From contig OX291562.1 of assembly GCA_946406115.1 (NCBI GenBank), positions 9,392,001 through 9,456,000 of the forward strand: 64,000 nt of DNA. Reading direction: 5' to 3'. Source of the stretch: Apoda limacodes (taxonomy: Eukaryota > Arthropoda > Insecta > Lepidoptera > Limacodidae). The translations under genes and the position numbers were made by a program. Under the pieces are notes generated by a model. The model was given only the letters and a program-made list of their open reading frames with translations. It was not told the DNA's origin and ran no database searches. Below, one piece after another: positions 45,106 to 56,585 of this stretch (within the stretch, counting starts at the first letter, position 1; each line of letters begins with the position of its first letter).

Positions 45106-45457
45106 GTCCTGCTTCCTGTTCAGGAGCTTTACCTGATCTCCAAGGATGCTTTCTCTGGGTTTTGTCCCTGTTAATACATAATTCCGGATAAGTGCCCAAA
45201 CTAATCAGGTTACAAATTACTTTTACTTAACCAATTGCAAACAAGATTAGGTATTTGTCTGTAATTTTGCTATGTACATCCCTGTCTTTTTTTTTATTCT
45301 TATCTCTCTTTAACAATTTCCATTGCAGGGCAACCTAACATTGCTTAAATAATCCAAAAATAGGTTCACTTATAATGAATATATAAAATAAAAAATTACA
45401 AACTTACTTCTGTATTGTAGCAAACCTATTTATTGGTCTTGAAAACTGAAAAAAAAG

Positions 45458-46032
45458 AAATCCCAAGTGCCAGTCGGACTCGCGCACGAAGGGAACCGTA
45501 CCATTATCTATAAAAATTAAATGTTTTTTTTATATTTGAGTTGATTGATTGAAAGGTTGATTGCGGTTTACGATTTATGACGTATAAAAAAAACTACTTA
45601 CTCAATCTCAAACCAATTTTCGGTGGAAGTTTGCATGGAAATGTACATCATATTTTTTTTTAGATTTATCATTAGTTACAGGGGGGACACACACGCTATA
45701 CCACTTTGGAAGTGTCTCTCGCGCAGGAAAAAATGATACTAGAAACCTCAATATCATTTTTAAAGACCTATCTATAGATAACCCACACCTATGGGTTTGA
45801 TGAAAAAAATTTTTGTAAGTTTCAGTTATTAAATATACGGCAAAATTTATTGTTTTTTATTCTATTTTCGTGTGAAAATCTTAATGCGGTGCACTGAATA
45901 CATTTTCTTACCAAGTTTCGACAGTACAGTTCTTATAGTTTTGGAAAAAAAATGGCTGTGACATAGGGACAGACAGACATGACGAATCCATAAGGGTTCC
46001 GTTTTTTGCCATTTGGCAACGGAACCCTAAAA
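45458..46032 (+). repeat. 'GGGTTCCGT' repeat family, about 575 bp, near complete
   Basis: Starts AAGTGCCAGTCGGACTCGCG with GAAGGGAACCGTACCATT. Carries TTTCGGTGGAAGTTTGCATG, CAGACAGACATGACGAATCC, and ends CATTTGGCAACGGAACCCTA. The AGGGTTCCG words face each other at the two ends. Confidence 0.8.
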
Positions 46033-46619
46033 ATTACAAACTTACTCTTGTATTGTAGCAAACCTATTTATTGGTCTTTAATTCTGAAAAAAAAAGATAC
46101 TCCCTTTGCTATCAAGTCTCTTATAACAAAATTTAGACAACTTTCTACTTATTTACTGCTTATTACTTCAAAGTTGGTAATTTACGACATATGGGATATA
46201 TATAAAGCCACCTAAGTCCAGATATGCTGCATCATAGGCCCAGCTGTGTCATGCTGAACTAAAGTGGTTGGTGAAAAGACTGTCCCTCGCAGTGTTATGA
46301 GGGAGTGTATCTAGTCACTGGTTACCAGGTAATAAAAAAGGCTGACCTCAACCAATACCTTACAACTAAGTATAGTCAATAAATAAATAATGGTGGTTCA
46401 CTTTCCAGCAATTAGATGTCCAACTATTCTTAAAATGAGTTCTTGTCCTAATTGTGGCGTTTATGATTGTTTATTATATTCCAAGAAGTAGTGACCACTT
46501 GTAAAAACAGAAAAGTACATCATAAATTCGAAGGTCGTAGTAGTATTATAAACAGTTTTCGAAGAAACAGCATTTAAAGTTACATTTATTAATTACCTAC
46601 TTATGTTGCTTTCAGAATT

Positions 46620-46906
46620 CAAAAATCGGCCAAGTGCGAGTCAAACTCCCGCACGAAGGGTTTCATACCATTATCTATACAAACAGCAAAAAAAACACTT
46701 TAGCTGTATGAGAGCCCCCTTAAATATTTGTTTTATTCTGTTTTTTAGTATTTGTTGTTATAGCGGCAACAGAAATATATCTTCTGTGCAAATTTCAACT
46801 GACTCACTATCACAGTTCTTGAGATACAGCCTGGTGACAGACGGATAGACAGCGGAGTCTTAGTAACAGGGTCCCGTTTTTTACCCTTTGGGTACGGAAC
46901 CCTAAA
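46620..46906 (+). repeat. 'GGGTTCCGT' repeat family, short subtype, complete
   Basis: AAAATCGGCCAAGTGCGAGT at the left, GGGTCCCGTTTTTTACCCTT with GGGTACGGAACCCTAAAA at the right, TTTGTTGTTATAGCGGCAAC inside. Confidence 0.85.
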
Positions 46907-48240
46907 ATGGGTGGAGTGTTTATTTTTCTAATTTCATTTGAAGAAAAGTCTGCTTCGCACATTGCTTACTTAATGTCACTGGTTACATTTTCTAGCTGAA
47001 ATGCTTTTAAAAAAAATCTGTTTTTGGTATTATACCTTTTAAAATACATGATTTTATCGTAAAACATCAATGCAATTAAACTAGAACTTCCTGTAGAATC
47101 AAAATGATGGAAATCAGAAGGATGTTATCACTTTGTTCATACAATTTTCAAAAATATATTTGTATACTATATTCTACTGACATTAAAGGCAAAACTAAAA
47201 GAAAGAAAGGATGTTAAGTTCAAACATCACACAGTTGCTAAATCAACAGTAAAACTATAAAGGTATTCAAATAACTTATTTAAGAAAATGCACTACCAGA
47301 TTTTCAATTTATGGAACTAAAGGCCCACCAAGTACCTTTCTTGTATCTGCAAGGGGATTCAGGAATTCTAAGAATGCATGAGTCCCATCAAGGCATAAGT
47401 GTGTGACTGATAGGGGGAGGTCTGGAGAGGGGGTGAAGTTTCTCAAAGCTTTTTTAATGTAGGCATATGGAATAGGCCCGCCACCAAAATTATATTTTTT
47501 GTTTGTTTTTTTTATAAATTATTGACTTAATTAGGCGCATGGGGTCAACACAATTTCAAATTGAAAAAAATATATGTTAGAGTGGTTGAAGTTCGCCAGC
47601 ATCCCTTTTAGCTGCCTTACTTTCCACAGGGTTTGCAAAATAATCGTGACCAAATTTGATTTTTTTTCTTTTTTAGTTTTTTTTATTTATTTATTCGTTA
47701 ATTTATTTTTTAGTTATTGTAATACATGATATATTTCATAATAAATGGTTTGTTTAATTAATTTCCGATTATATCATATTTTTATTTGGTTTGGGATCAC
47801 TAGAGACCCCATGCAACTAATTGTGTAATTTTCTTAATGCACCTAATTAAGGGTTAATACTCCCTTTAAATACTTAATTGATATTCTTATAAGTATTTAA
47901 AGTTTATAGGATAACAAAACCAGATAACAGATTGAAAACCATAAACCAACTCTGATATCATATCTTGATTCCAGGGCTTGTTATATTATTACTGAAGGAA
48001 CCATTAGATCAGTAAACTGTCCTAAGAAGTAGAAGAAAACAAAGAAAACTGTCTAAAAAATATTTGTTCCAAAAGTTTTGATCAACGCAACCAAAAGAGA
48101 GGGCCAGTTGTCACAATTTTTGTCTACATCATTATTTCTCAGCTCTCTTATATATACAATCAAACTGGATTCACAAATAAAATTGCTTCATACAACTGTT
48201 ATGATTATGATATTATAATGACACATTTATATTAGTATAT
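46907..48240. other. AT-rich stretch with an unexplained open segment at 47340-47500
   Basis: On the minus strand 47502-47312 reads YNFGGGPIPYAYIKKALRNF, a second block LSVTHLCLDGTHAFLEFLNP and ADTRKVLGGPLVP, then a stop. The plus strand is also open in places (VPSRHKCVTDRGRSGEGVKF). There is no start codon or splice acceptor in place. TTAATTAGGCGCATGGGGTC at 47526 is inverted at 47814 (GACCCCATGCAACTAATT), so it may lie inside an inverted-repeat element. No family is recognised. Confidence 0.3.
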
Positions 48241-48314
48241 TATATTTATATATTAGGATCGCAGCACTTGACAAGTCAGAAACTGACACTTAACACAATG
48301 AGGATAAGTGTCAG

Positions 48315-48498
48315 TTAACCAAGGTTTTCTCTAAGGACTACAGTATGGGGTTCTTCAAGAAAGAAGTTATTGGATTTTTGAAGGGTCGGCAATGTGAGAG
48401 TGATACCCCTGGTGTTGCAAGTGTCCATAGGCCACCGTGACCACTTACCATCAGGCGGACCGTGTGCTTGTTTGCCACATTAGTGGTATAAAAAAAAA
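48315..48498 (+). mobile_element. jockey/CR1-like LINE 3' end
   Basis: CCAAGGTTTTCTCTAAGGAC, TATGGGGTTCTTCAAGAAAG, TGATACCCCTGGTGTTGCAA, TTTGCCACATTAGTGGTAT. About 180 bp, one of the best preserved tails. Confidence 0.88.
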
Positions 48499-50355
48499 TT
48501 ATGCATCCACAAGATACTGATACAGTTTTGTTATTTATAAGTTAAACAGATCACACATACAGTTTTTTGGCATGACAAAATGTTACAAAATTCTTGCATA
48601 TGAATTAAAAGTGTTCTGTATGTAATGACTTTGCGAACTCCTTTTTTATACATGGGTTGGTTGACTGCCTGTATTTTCACACCCTCATTATAAGTGGATG
48701 ATAGAACACCACCTATCACTATTTAAACAGAGTGTATATCAGTGGACTTAAAACCCAATTACCATTTAGTTTTAGATGCAAAAGATACAGTATATTTCAA
48801 ATCAGCCCTATGAAAAAATAATTTGTATTATTTCATTCATTTGTATCCAGATATTACATTTAAATAGCACAGAATTACTGATTGATTCCCTTCTAGCTAG
48901 GGCTACAAGCTACTGTTTAAAATATGGATTTCAACTTTAACATAAAGAAACATCACTAGTTAAAGGAGACTGCCTACACAGTGAAACAATTTAGACTTAG
49001 TATACTTAAAACCTTAAAATAACTTTATCAATAGTTAAAAATCTCTCAAAAACAAGTAAGTGGGGTAAAGAAATTGTATTTGCAATGAAGCTACTGTCTT
49101 CAGCTTCATTAAGAGAGATGAAGTTTTTAAGCTTATTCTTTTCTGAATGTACAACATGCCGTAAGTATTGTGTCAAAATTTCAATTAAATCGGAGTAATA
49201 CTAACAAAGATACAGCGTTTCAAGTGACACATCAGCTGCCTTATACCTACTGATTTTTAAAATTACAGTGTATTGGTTTGAAATTGCAGAAATTAAGAAT
49301 AAGGCCAATAAATACTATTATTTTAATGAAGACCTTGTTATTAAATTCAGAGTATGGCGATCACTATCCAAACTAAGGTGCATTCCTAAATGCCTCTATA
49401 AAGAGTGAAAATTAACCTTAACCCATTCCAGAATGCAAGGACTAAGTCAAAGGTACACCTATCACTGGTAAATTAATCAAATAAGGTAAATTATTTACAA
49501 TGATGAAAACAGAAATGACTACAACTCCTGTCAGTGACAGTGTTAACTTAAAACAAGCTGCATTCTATTTATTCACTGCTTCAATGCATTTAATGTCAGA
49601 ATACAGCCAAGTTAAACACACATAAATTCTGTATGACACAATGAACAAATTGTGGTTCATTCTCTTTGGTTGGATTATACATACAAAGAGCATAATGTAC
49701 ATTATGTTGGACAACAAAATGCCACTATATTGTTGAAATCACACATTGACAACAAATTCATGTCAACGGCACTATTTAAGTTACACAGGTTAGAAATTCA
49801 ACTTTGGCAGGCGATAATCTCTTGACAGAGAGTAAATGTATATTGAAACATGGCATTTATTGGCAAATGGCAATTCCTAAATTACCAAAAAAAAAATCTC
49901 AAGCACTATAGAAGATTCAATTATATTTAAAAATACCAAGCTGTTAGCTAACGCCAACTGTTCCAACAATAAGGTAACATCGCAACAAAGATTGCAACTA
50001 TAGATCTTTCATAACAATCTTCATCTGAATGACGTCAGGCAACAGCTATTGTACAACTATAATAACATGGAGATTTATGACTAGCAAATGGTATAGTGAA
50101 TAAGTTTACTACGCGACAAACGGTAAGAACAATGGTTCATAACAGGAAAATCGAACAGAACTAACAAAATCTTTAGCAATATGTAACAACAAAGGTTTCT
50201 GTCAATGCAATAAGGATGTAAGCATGTTTTCGATGTAGATTAGATATTCTAATTCGAAAATTGTTTGTAAGTCGTCCTAAAATTAACGAAGTGACAGAGA
50301 AAAGCATCGTAATTGGAATAGAAAAACTTAAAATCAGAAAATATGTGTTGGTTAC
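48499..50355. other. intron 1 sequence next to lst-2 exon 1, few repeats
   Basis: Notably free of the repeat families found elsewhere. No exon is recognised. It is the most likely part of intron 1 to hold promoter-proximal regulatory sequence, by position only. Confidence 0.35.
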
Positions 50356-50391
50356 CTTTGGTTTGTAGAACCATTTTCTGAGAGACTCCAT
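50356..50391 (-). CDS. lst-2: lst-2 (ZFYVE28 homologue), first coding exon
   Basis: Encodes MESLRKWFYKPK and then meets a GT splice donor (CCAAAG|GTAACC) in phase 0. Lst-2/ZFYVE28 proteins begin with a short M-x-x-F/L-R/K-K-W-L/F-x-K-P-K leader, which matches here, and the exon at 10748-10888 continues the protein in phase. The family is an endosome-associated FYVE protein that restrains EGF-receptor signalling in animals and was first described in nematode lateral signalling. Its FYVE domain is C-terminal and lies outside this window. I chose the ATG at 50391 because homologues start there. An in-frame ATG nine codons upstream (50418), preceded by an in-frame TGA, could add MRLLYKTGP. The donor is not the best consensus (GTAACC rather than GTAAGT). 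Identification is confident only together with exon 2, since twelve residues alone would not be enough. Confidence 0.85.
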
Positions 50392-50600
50392 TGGACCAGT
50401 TTTATATAGCAGCCTCATGTGAACAGATCACTGCACTACCACACACATTATAAAACTGAAAAAGCACCAAAAATCACCACTGATTTTTAAACGATATTTA
50501 AATTCGACAATATTTACTTCAATTTATTACAGAAAGCAGACATGTTTCCACGACTCCGCGTACGCCATACAATTGTCATTTTATTTAATTTTTTTTTATT
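50392..50600 (-). promoter_or_regulatory. lst-2 5' leader and possible start region
   Basis: Upstream of the lst-2 ATG the minus strand has an in-frame stop and then a TTTTTCAGTTTTATAATG stretch at about 50444-50461. Its TCAGT (50455-50459) matches the arthropod initiator, but the same bases also fit a 3' splice site (CTTTTTCAG), which would mean a separate upstream 5' UTR exon. No clear TATA box is placed about 30 bases upstream of it. The assignment is inference from position. Confidence 0.3.
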
Positions 50601-50919
50601 TACAATTGTTCAATTCACTTTATAATTTCTGTTCTCTAGAAAGGCTGTTAGAAATTAGATCTATATAGCCGGTCTTATTATTCATACATCATAATATGCT
50701 ATGATGGCTGGCATAATGAAGACAAGTCTGGGGCTTTAGACATGTGTGCACAAAAGCGATAGCGATAATAGAAACGCTGATACCCGACCGAGTAAAGATG
50801 TTATCTTTAATGTATAACTTCGCCAAGTAATGTGCAACTTACATACTTGGTCGAATCCAAATGTTTCTATTATCGTTTTCGTTGTTTTTGGCCGCGTCAG
50901 GATGCCGTGTAAATTTATA

Positions 50920-51000
50920 CTTATTACTAAGGTGGCAAACAAGCTTATGATCCGCCTGATGGTAAGCGGTCATCTAAACCTATGGACGCTTGCAAAACGT
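50920..51000 (-). mobile_element. jockey/CR1-like LINE, last 80 bases
   Basis: AAGGTGGCAAACAAGCTTAT, CCGCCTGATGGTAAGCGGTC, CCTATGGACGCTTGC in reverse-complement order. Confidence 0.8.
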
Positions 51001-51239
51001 GAGAATTATATACAATAGTTTTATTTGGGATTTTACGTAATTAGATAGTCCCGCAGTGGGCATCAACGGTGACAGGACGTACAGCAGATAAGGGGAACCA
51101 AAATTCAAAGTTAATTTCAAGGAATTTGAGGGTCCTGCGTCATTGAAATATGTGAGTAAGAAAATTCGTTTTCACTATGGAACGCACGTGCGCTAAAAGA
51201 AAACTCGTGCGTAGATTTCACGATAAACGCCCAAAGATT

Positions 51240-51960
51240 GGAGGACTTTATTGATAAGCAAGTGGACTCTTCCAGCATTAGAGTTCCAAAAGTTGAATGT
51301 TATTTATACGGAACTGGCGGCTATTCAAATAAATATTATAACTTGTTATTAGACAGTAAAAAAAGATGAAGACTTTGAAAAGGAGATACAGAACTCGGAC
51401 AAGTATGACAGTACGTTTTATACATTACAAGATAAAGTTAAAATGTTCAACACGTCAAGTCCGACTAAAAGTTTTCAATCAGGGAAATCAAGTGACGTTA
51501 ATAGCGATGATGACAAACCAAGTCGGCACTACAGATTACCGCGACTAGATTCGCTGCCTAAATTCAATGGAGAAGTAAAACCGTGGCTTGTGTTTCGGTC
51601 TCAGTTCAAAAAAAATCATCTGGACGAGAATATAGATAAGGACGACAAATTCCAGTATTTAGTTTAAAGCATGGAGGAGGGATCAAGTGCGAAAGATTAC
51701 AAAGTTTTCCACCAACTGGAGAGAATTATCTTAAAGTGATTGAACAACTCAAGGCGAGATTTGCACGTGACGAGCTTCTTATTGAAAAATATGTCTGTGA
51801 ATTGTTGCAATCAATTAGTCCTCACTCAAAAACAAGTTCAAAGATGGCTACGCGCAATTTGTATGACCGATTGATGACTTAAATACTTGCTTTGGAGTCT
51901 ATGGGAATCATTCAAAACAAAAAAAAACAAATACGCAGCGTTCTTGCCTTACTTACTACC
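51240..51960 (+). mobile_element. Bel-Pao LTR retrotransposon, gag remnant
   Basis: A broken gag. KKDEDFEKEIQNSDKYDSTF is followed by LPRLDSLPKFNGEVKPWLVF, RSQFKKNHLDENIDKDDKF, a stop at 51665, and downstream in other frames ENYLKVIEQLKARFARDELL and LYDRLMT. The L-P-K-F-x-G-x-x-x-x-W-x-x-F-x-x-x-F and LKxRF(A/G)RxxLL words are typical of Bel-Pao gag. Frameshifts and stops make it inactive. No LTR was identified. Confidence 0.8.
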
Positions 51961-52429
51961 TTATGGTTGAATCTGCTCTTCCTGCGAAAACACTAAGGGC
52001 CTCGAACAGATCCCTTATCCATGTGATAGCAAGGAAATCTCTCAGTTGTCAAGATTACTTGATTTTATAAAGAGAGAAGTAGAGTCGGAGGAGCGAATTC
52101 AGCTTTCACGTTCTGGTTTTTCGAAGGGTGAAATCTGGGAGAGGCGGTGAAACGCTTGGGATTACTTTAATCTCAGCCCTGGAAGGCTGAACCGTTAACA
52201 TGTATTAAGTCTCTGGAGGCCGTTCAAAAACCGACTGAGTCGAGTAGAGTTATGACTCGACCCGTCGTTGATCGAGTTCTTATCCTAGTGTTGACTCAAG
52301 TAAACCATACTTGACGCGGGTTCGGCGGAGTTGGAGGCCATATTTGATAAGAAAGGCAATGTTTTCCGAATTAAGATAATTTAAATTATTGTATTATTAA
52401 CTTTTTTTAAAGTGTGAGAATGAATTCCC

Positions 52430-54240
52430 TGCCCGATGGCGAGCGGTGCGATAGTAGAAAGTAGCCGTGGGCATTATTTCGAACAATTCCTCAGAACACA
52501 TTTCATTGTGCAAGCGGTAGAACACACACAGGGAGGAAAAGTCTCTCCTCTGACTAAAGACTCGATACGGCAAGTGAATTTGGGATCGTCAACAATTCTC
52601 ACAGCTCGTCGTTGAACCGAGTCAAAAGGGCCAAGCTGGTATCTAGCCAGAGGTTGCAGCAGTACTACCCATGAGATCGGCTTTCTCCTTTGCACTATGG
52701 GCCAAGTGACCATCGGTCTTTCGGAGTGGTGGTAACGACGACTGGCAGAAGTTCCCCTCGGCAGCTTTAGCAATCGACCAGGAAGCACAACTCCCAAAGG
52801 AATAGCTCGCAAGTAGCCCACCTATTTTGCCGATGAAGTGGAATTTTGCTCTGGCAGTTGCTTTCTTACTGAAACTCGAGGCAGCATTTAATTTGCGTTT
52901 TACCTCAGAAATATTCGGATCCTTATTATTACGAGCCGTGGTCCAAGCCCCATACGCAGTTTGCTTAAAAATTTTAGCTTCTCTGCAAGACCTATTAATG
53001 CACGGTCGTTTTTTGACGCAGCAGACGTCGGGATCTTCTGAGCTAAAGCAGAGCTGCCTCCACGGTTACTATGCATCACATTCTCGCCATCCATCCCAGT
53101 ATGCCGACTTATAGTGGAACACACGACGCCAATTAGTTGGCCCAGATGGATCAGGTTGTGTGCATGACATTTCAGTCCGAACGAGACAGTGGTCCGAGCA
53201 GAAAAGAGGCGTATCCGATGAGACGGAATATCCGTCTAGACGTGTAGTCAGCAGAAGGTCCAGTAAAGAGCTCGTATGGTCCCAGCTGAGAGAATCCATA
53301 GGTAAGGACAAATTCATGAGCAGATATCCCTGCATAGTTGTTGGTTCGAGAAGTGAACCACTCACGATGGTGGGCATTAAAGTCTTCCAGAATAATTACT
53401 TCTGCCGTGGGATATTGATCTAGAACTTTGTCATTCGTCAAACTCAAGTGCGTGAAGAGCCGAGTTACGTCCGTGTCACTGTTATGAGAATAATGAAGGT
53501 ATGATGTATCGGCCGGGCAGGATATCTGCGTCTCGTTCGTTCTCGTTAATCGTTCGTTATAAAAAGAATGGTCAGCTGCACAGTCTCTAGGTGGTGGTGC
53601 ACTGCGTTAAGTTTGGCGAGAATACCCCTAATGTTGCAAAAATCCACGTTGAATGTGGATGGAGTGGCCGCCGAAAAATTCTTTTTCTTTTGTTCCTTGC
53701 CATGTTTAAAAAAGTAACTTTGACTAAAGATGAGGATTCACTGCACAGACAGCTTTGAGGACAAAAAAGAAGAGAACTGCCGAAGCTCGGCACAGATGAT
53801 ACTGTTGCTGGCACGGAGGGCGGAAATGCCCCTGATCCCCCTCTGTTGTAGTAGCCAGGTCCACTCCAGTCTCCTTCTCCGGCACGACTCCTACTTCAGA
53901 GACTTTACACAGGCTGGCGGTTCAGCCTCCTAGGGCAGAGATTAAATAATGGGTTCGGGAACCCATCTAACCTGTGGGTGGCCAGCGGTCCACGCAGCGA
54001 ATCCTCAAAGAGCTCTGGCAACCTTACTTACCGCCAGGAATACAACACTACTCAATGTTGGTGTTATTATGGCCGCGGTTTTCTGTAAGGTGGAGGTACT
54101 TCCCCAGTTCAGGCTGCTCATTCGAGCAAGTACTCGCTATGCCCCGGTTTTTTTTGTTAAGGCGGCTCATTCAAGCGAGTACTCGCTGTGCCCTACCTCT
54201 CTTTGTTGACTTATATTTATTCTAATACTCTTCATAGAAC
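52430..54240 (-). mobile_element. jockey/CR1-like LINE with intact ends but RT core deleted
   Basis: Read 5' to 3' on the minus strand: a 5' UTR-like block from about 54240 (including GCTCTTTGAGGATTCGCTGC), the ORF2 start near 53650-53590 (NVDF/IFATLGVFSPNLTQC), endonuclease at 53447-53070 (AEVIILEDFNAHHREW, SLLDLLLTTRLDGYSV, CSDHCLVRTEMS), and the EN-RT linker to about 52680 (VLPGRLLKLPRGTSASRRYH). The sequence then passes directly to the tail (YQLGPFDSVQRRAVRIVDD, CVCSTACTMK). The whole RT palm is missing, removed near 52670. Several frameshifts. It sits between two Bel-Pao remnants in opposite orientations. Confidence 0.85.
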
Positions 54241-54639
54241 TATCGCAAAAAATATACATAAGCATAACCTTTGACGCGGGCCCTCCGCGCCTGCTTACTT
54301 AAGAGCGTCGGGGCCGCTTGGGGTGAAAAAGTGTAACACATGAAAATCATGCCGTAATAAAATGCTCGATTATTCAAAAACTAAATATCCTAGAGTAATT
54401 ATGTGGGTATATCATTGAAGCTTATAAAATTTCCTAAAATTTTTAATAGAAAATATTATTATATGTTATACCTGGTAATTGATTGCGGAAAATACGAAAA
54501 CATGAACAAAATTCACATTTAAATGCTAAAAATAACATAATACATATATATCCCCAGACTCAGCAGATCGAATCAGGCTGAGACTTCTCAAACGGGAGAA
54601 TCCTAAGTAACAGGGAGACAGGAAAAGGTCGCCGCAGCT
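54241..54639. other. stretch between LINE 5' end and Bel-Pao remnant
   Basis: Contains a GC-rich patch at 54277-54325 (GCGGGCCCTCCGCGCC, GCGTCGGGGCCGC) and otherwise AT-rich sequence. Not assigned. Confidence 0.35.
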
Positions 54640-54925
54640 CGTCCCAGAATGGAGTCACCAACCAATACCTCAGCAGCTCGAGGATCTCCATCCTACCCTG
54701 GAAAGAATTGCAATAAACGAACCCTTCTCAAATGGAGGGGCGCGATATTGGCCTCCTTCACTAAGACAATGTCCCCGAGCTTAGGAGGTTCCGTTTTATT
54801 AAATCACCGGACGCGCTGCCGCAGAAGATGAAGAAGTATCCATTGAGAATCGTTTCCAAAATGATTGCGACATCCGCCACAGTAGTTCAAAAACGCGTCA
54901 ACCGGTTACGGCGGTATCACTATAT
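54640..54925 (-). mobile_element. Bel-Pao retrotransposon, end of pol (post-integrase region)
   Basis: Minus-strand frames carry HLLRQRVRWFNK, then PPKLGDIVLVKEANIAPLHL, RRVRLLQFFPG and a truncated VLVGDSILG. The G-D-x-V-L-V/I-K-E-x-N-x-x-P-L word followed by a P-G-x-D-G turn is the signature of the domain that ends Bel-Pao pol (DUF5641 type). Short and frameshifted. Opposite in orientation to the gag piece at 51240, so they are two insertions or the ends of one inverted copy. Confidence 0.7.
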
Positions 54926-55014
54926 ACATACAGTCATACCGGACAATATACAATAATCCCACGTGGACATAAATTATGGCTTGCTATACCAATACCAACG
55001 AGTTACCGTAGAAA

Positions 55015-55180
55015 ATTCAAGCCTATAATCAAATTTATTCAAATTCAAAATCTTTTTATTCAAATGGGTTACTAAGAACACTTTCGAATAGTCAAGTGAA
55101 TTAACTACAACTAGCTTTACAACTAATAACAATACTGTTTTAATGCGTGCGTCCAATAGGAAATCTTTGTAAAATCACAA
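55015..55180 (-). mobile_element. LINE 3' UTR remnant
   Basis: TTCAAATTCAAAATCTTTTT, ATTCAAATGGGTTACTAAGA, CACTTTCGAATAGTCAAGTG form a common lepidopteran LINE 3' end read in reverse. Confidence 0.5.
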
Positions 55181-55257
55181 ACGAAACATAATATCATAGT
55201 AAATCAACTAATAAATACATGTTTTATATTGAAACACAAAAAAATATTAATTATAAT

Positions 55258-55615
55258 GTACTAGCTTTTTTCCGCAGTTTCACCCACCCTAAATTCGATT
55301 ATCGGTGTTGGATTGCAACGGAAACTTCTCAATTAAAAATAAAATAAAAACCGATTAACACTTGACGTTTTTAAGGTAGTCTATGTCCTGCCCCTAGACT
55401 CACACTATCTACACGCCAAATTTACCTGCGCTTCCACTGGCCCTAAATTCAATTATCGATGTAGGATTTCAACAGTAGTTTATCAATTATAGAAATGCAA
55501 CCGACTCACACTTGCCGTTTTCGAATAGCCTTTGTCCTGCCTCGGGATTCAATAGGTATCCGTCCCAAATTTCATCGTAATCGGTACAGCGGTTTAAGGC
55601 TGCGGTATATGCTAC
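55258..55615 (+). repeat. lepidopteran short interspersed repeat, two overlapping copies
   Basis: CCCTAAATTCGATTATCGG at 55289 and CCCTAAATTCAATTATCGA at 55440 mark two 5' blocks. GTCTATGTCCTGCCCC and GCCTTTGTCCTGCCTC are the matching 3' blocks, and the tail is TCATCGTAATCGGTACAGCG. Confidence 0.7.
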
Positions 55616-56180
55616 AGCGCGAAAATACGCCGTTTTTGTGCAAATTTTGTGGCTAAACTATTGCATATGAAGGATTGAAAAAAATATATGTTATACAACT
55701 GGCTTTTGTCTAGTGCATTACCTTACTGAATGATTTTCATTTATTGTATTTAATGCAATAAAAAATCTGGAAGTGACCATTGTTTCAACACTTGTGCAAA
55801 TTTTTAAAGCCTGTTTTGCATTTGTTTGTAATGAAAGTTGGTTAAATAATTAGAATAGCTCATTATCTAGTGCCTGGACTCTAAGTTGTAGCAAAAAGTC
55901 AATAAATGTGACTACAAAACGGTAATAACGTTAAATTCCATACAAAAAATTTAAAGTTTTTTTTATATAAGTAGTTACCTATATTTATTTGATAACAAAA
56001 TACAACACAACTTATTTTTCGGTAAAACAACGGGTGGTCCGTTTCTACACAGTAGGCCAGTATATACATAGTACATATCTTGTATGTGTTCAAAAACAAC
56101 CAAAATTGAAACATAAAACTCTAAATGTCAACCAAAGTAATAAGAAATATTACGCAGACTGTTTTTTATTCCTGTGGTAA
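55616..56180. other. AT-rich stretch, no gene
   Basis: No recognised feature. Short frames on both strands lack domains. Confidence 0.4.
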
Positions 56181-56329
56181 TAGATACCGTTGACATGTTT
56201 ACCTAAGTACGTGAGATCAAACATAAAATCACTACATGTCGTAAAAATGTGCTATTATAGACTCCATACTTTGTTCTATTCTTCACACACAGGAAACTTA
56301 GCGAGCAAAGTTTTATTTTTAACAGACTT

Positions 56330-56585
56330 TAAAAATGCGGAAGCTTTAAATTCGACTGCATTTTTTTTGTTACCGGTGCAGCTATCTAGCTTATATTATT
56401 ATAGAAACAGTAACACATTTGTTTGTTGGAAACGATATTCAAAGTTAAGCAACGTTGGGCTTAGTCAGTACTTGGAAAGGTGACCGCTTGGTGGACCAAT
56501 TTTTTTTTTGTTTGTGTTTGTATATTACGTAAATGGTGGTAGGTACGGAACCTTCGGTGCAAATCGCACTTGGCCGGAATTTATT
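56330..56585 (+). repeat. composite repeat containing a 5S-rRNA-derived segment, copy 2 (best preserved)
   Basis: 56440-56490 reads CAAAGTTAAGCAACGTTGGG, CTTAGTCAGTACTTGGAAAG, GTGACCGCTTGG. This follows the 5S rRNA internal promoter region almost base for base (GAAGTTAAGCAACGTCGGGC, ..GTCAGTACTTGGATGGGTGACCGC..). Then comes TTTGTTTGTGTTTGTATATT, ACGTAAATGGTGGTAGGTAC, GGAACCTTCGGTGC and CGCACTTGGCCGG, the GGGTTCCGT-family end. Upstream ATAGAAACAGTAACACATTT is also shared with the copy at 63355. Confidence 0.8.

Larger units (their letters stand above)
10889..50355 (-). other. lst-2 intron 1 (about 39.5 kb)
   Basis: Sequence between the GT donor at 50355-50354 and the CAG acceptor at 10891-10889 on the minus strand. 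It is filled with transposons and simple repeats listed separately. No further exon of lst-2 is seen within it. Long first introns often carry regulatory sequence, but nothing here shows that directly. Confidence 0.8.

Noticed and set aside
50173..50355. Continuation of the lst-2 first exon frame beyond MESLRKWFYKPK
   Set aside because: The frame reads into intron sequence (VTNTYFLILSF) after a GT donor, and exon 2 continues the conserved protein in phase.
56440..56497. Possible functional 5S rRNA gene
   Set aside because: Only the internal promoter half is present, the 5' half is absent, and the segment is embedded in a dispersed repeat.
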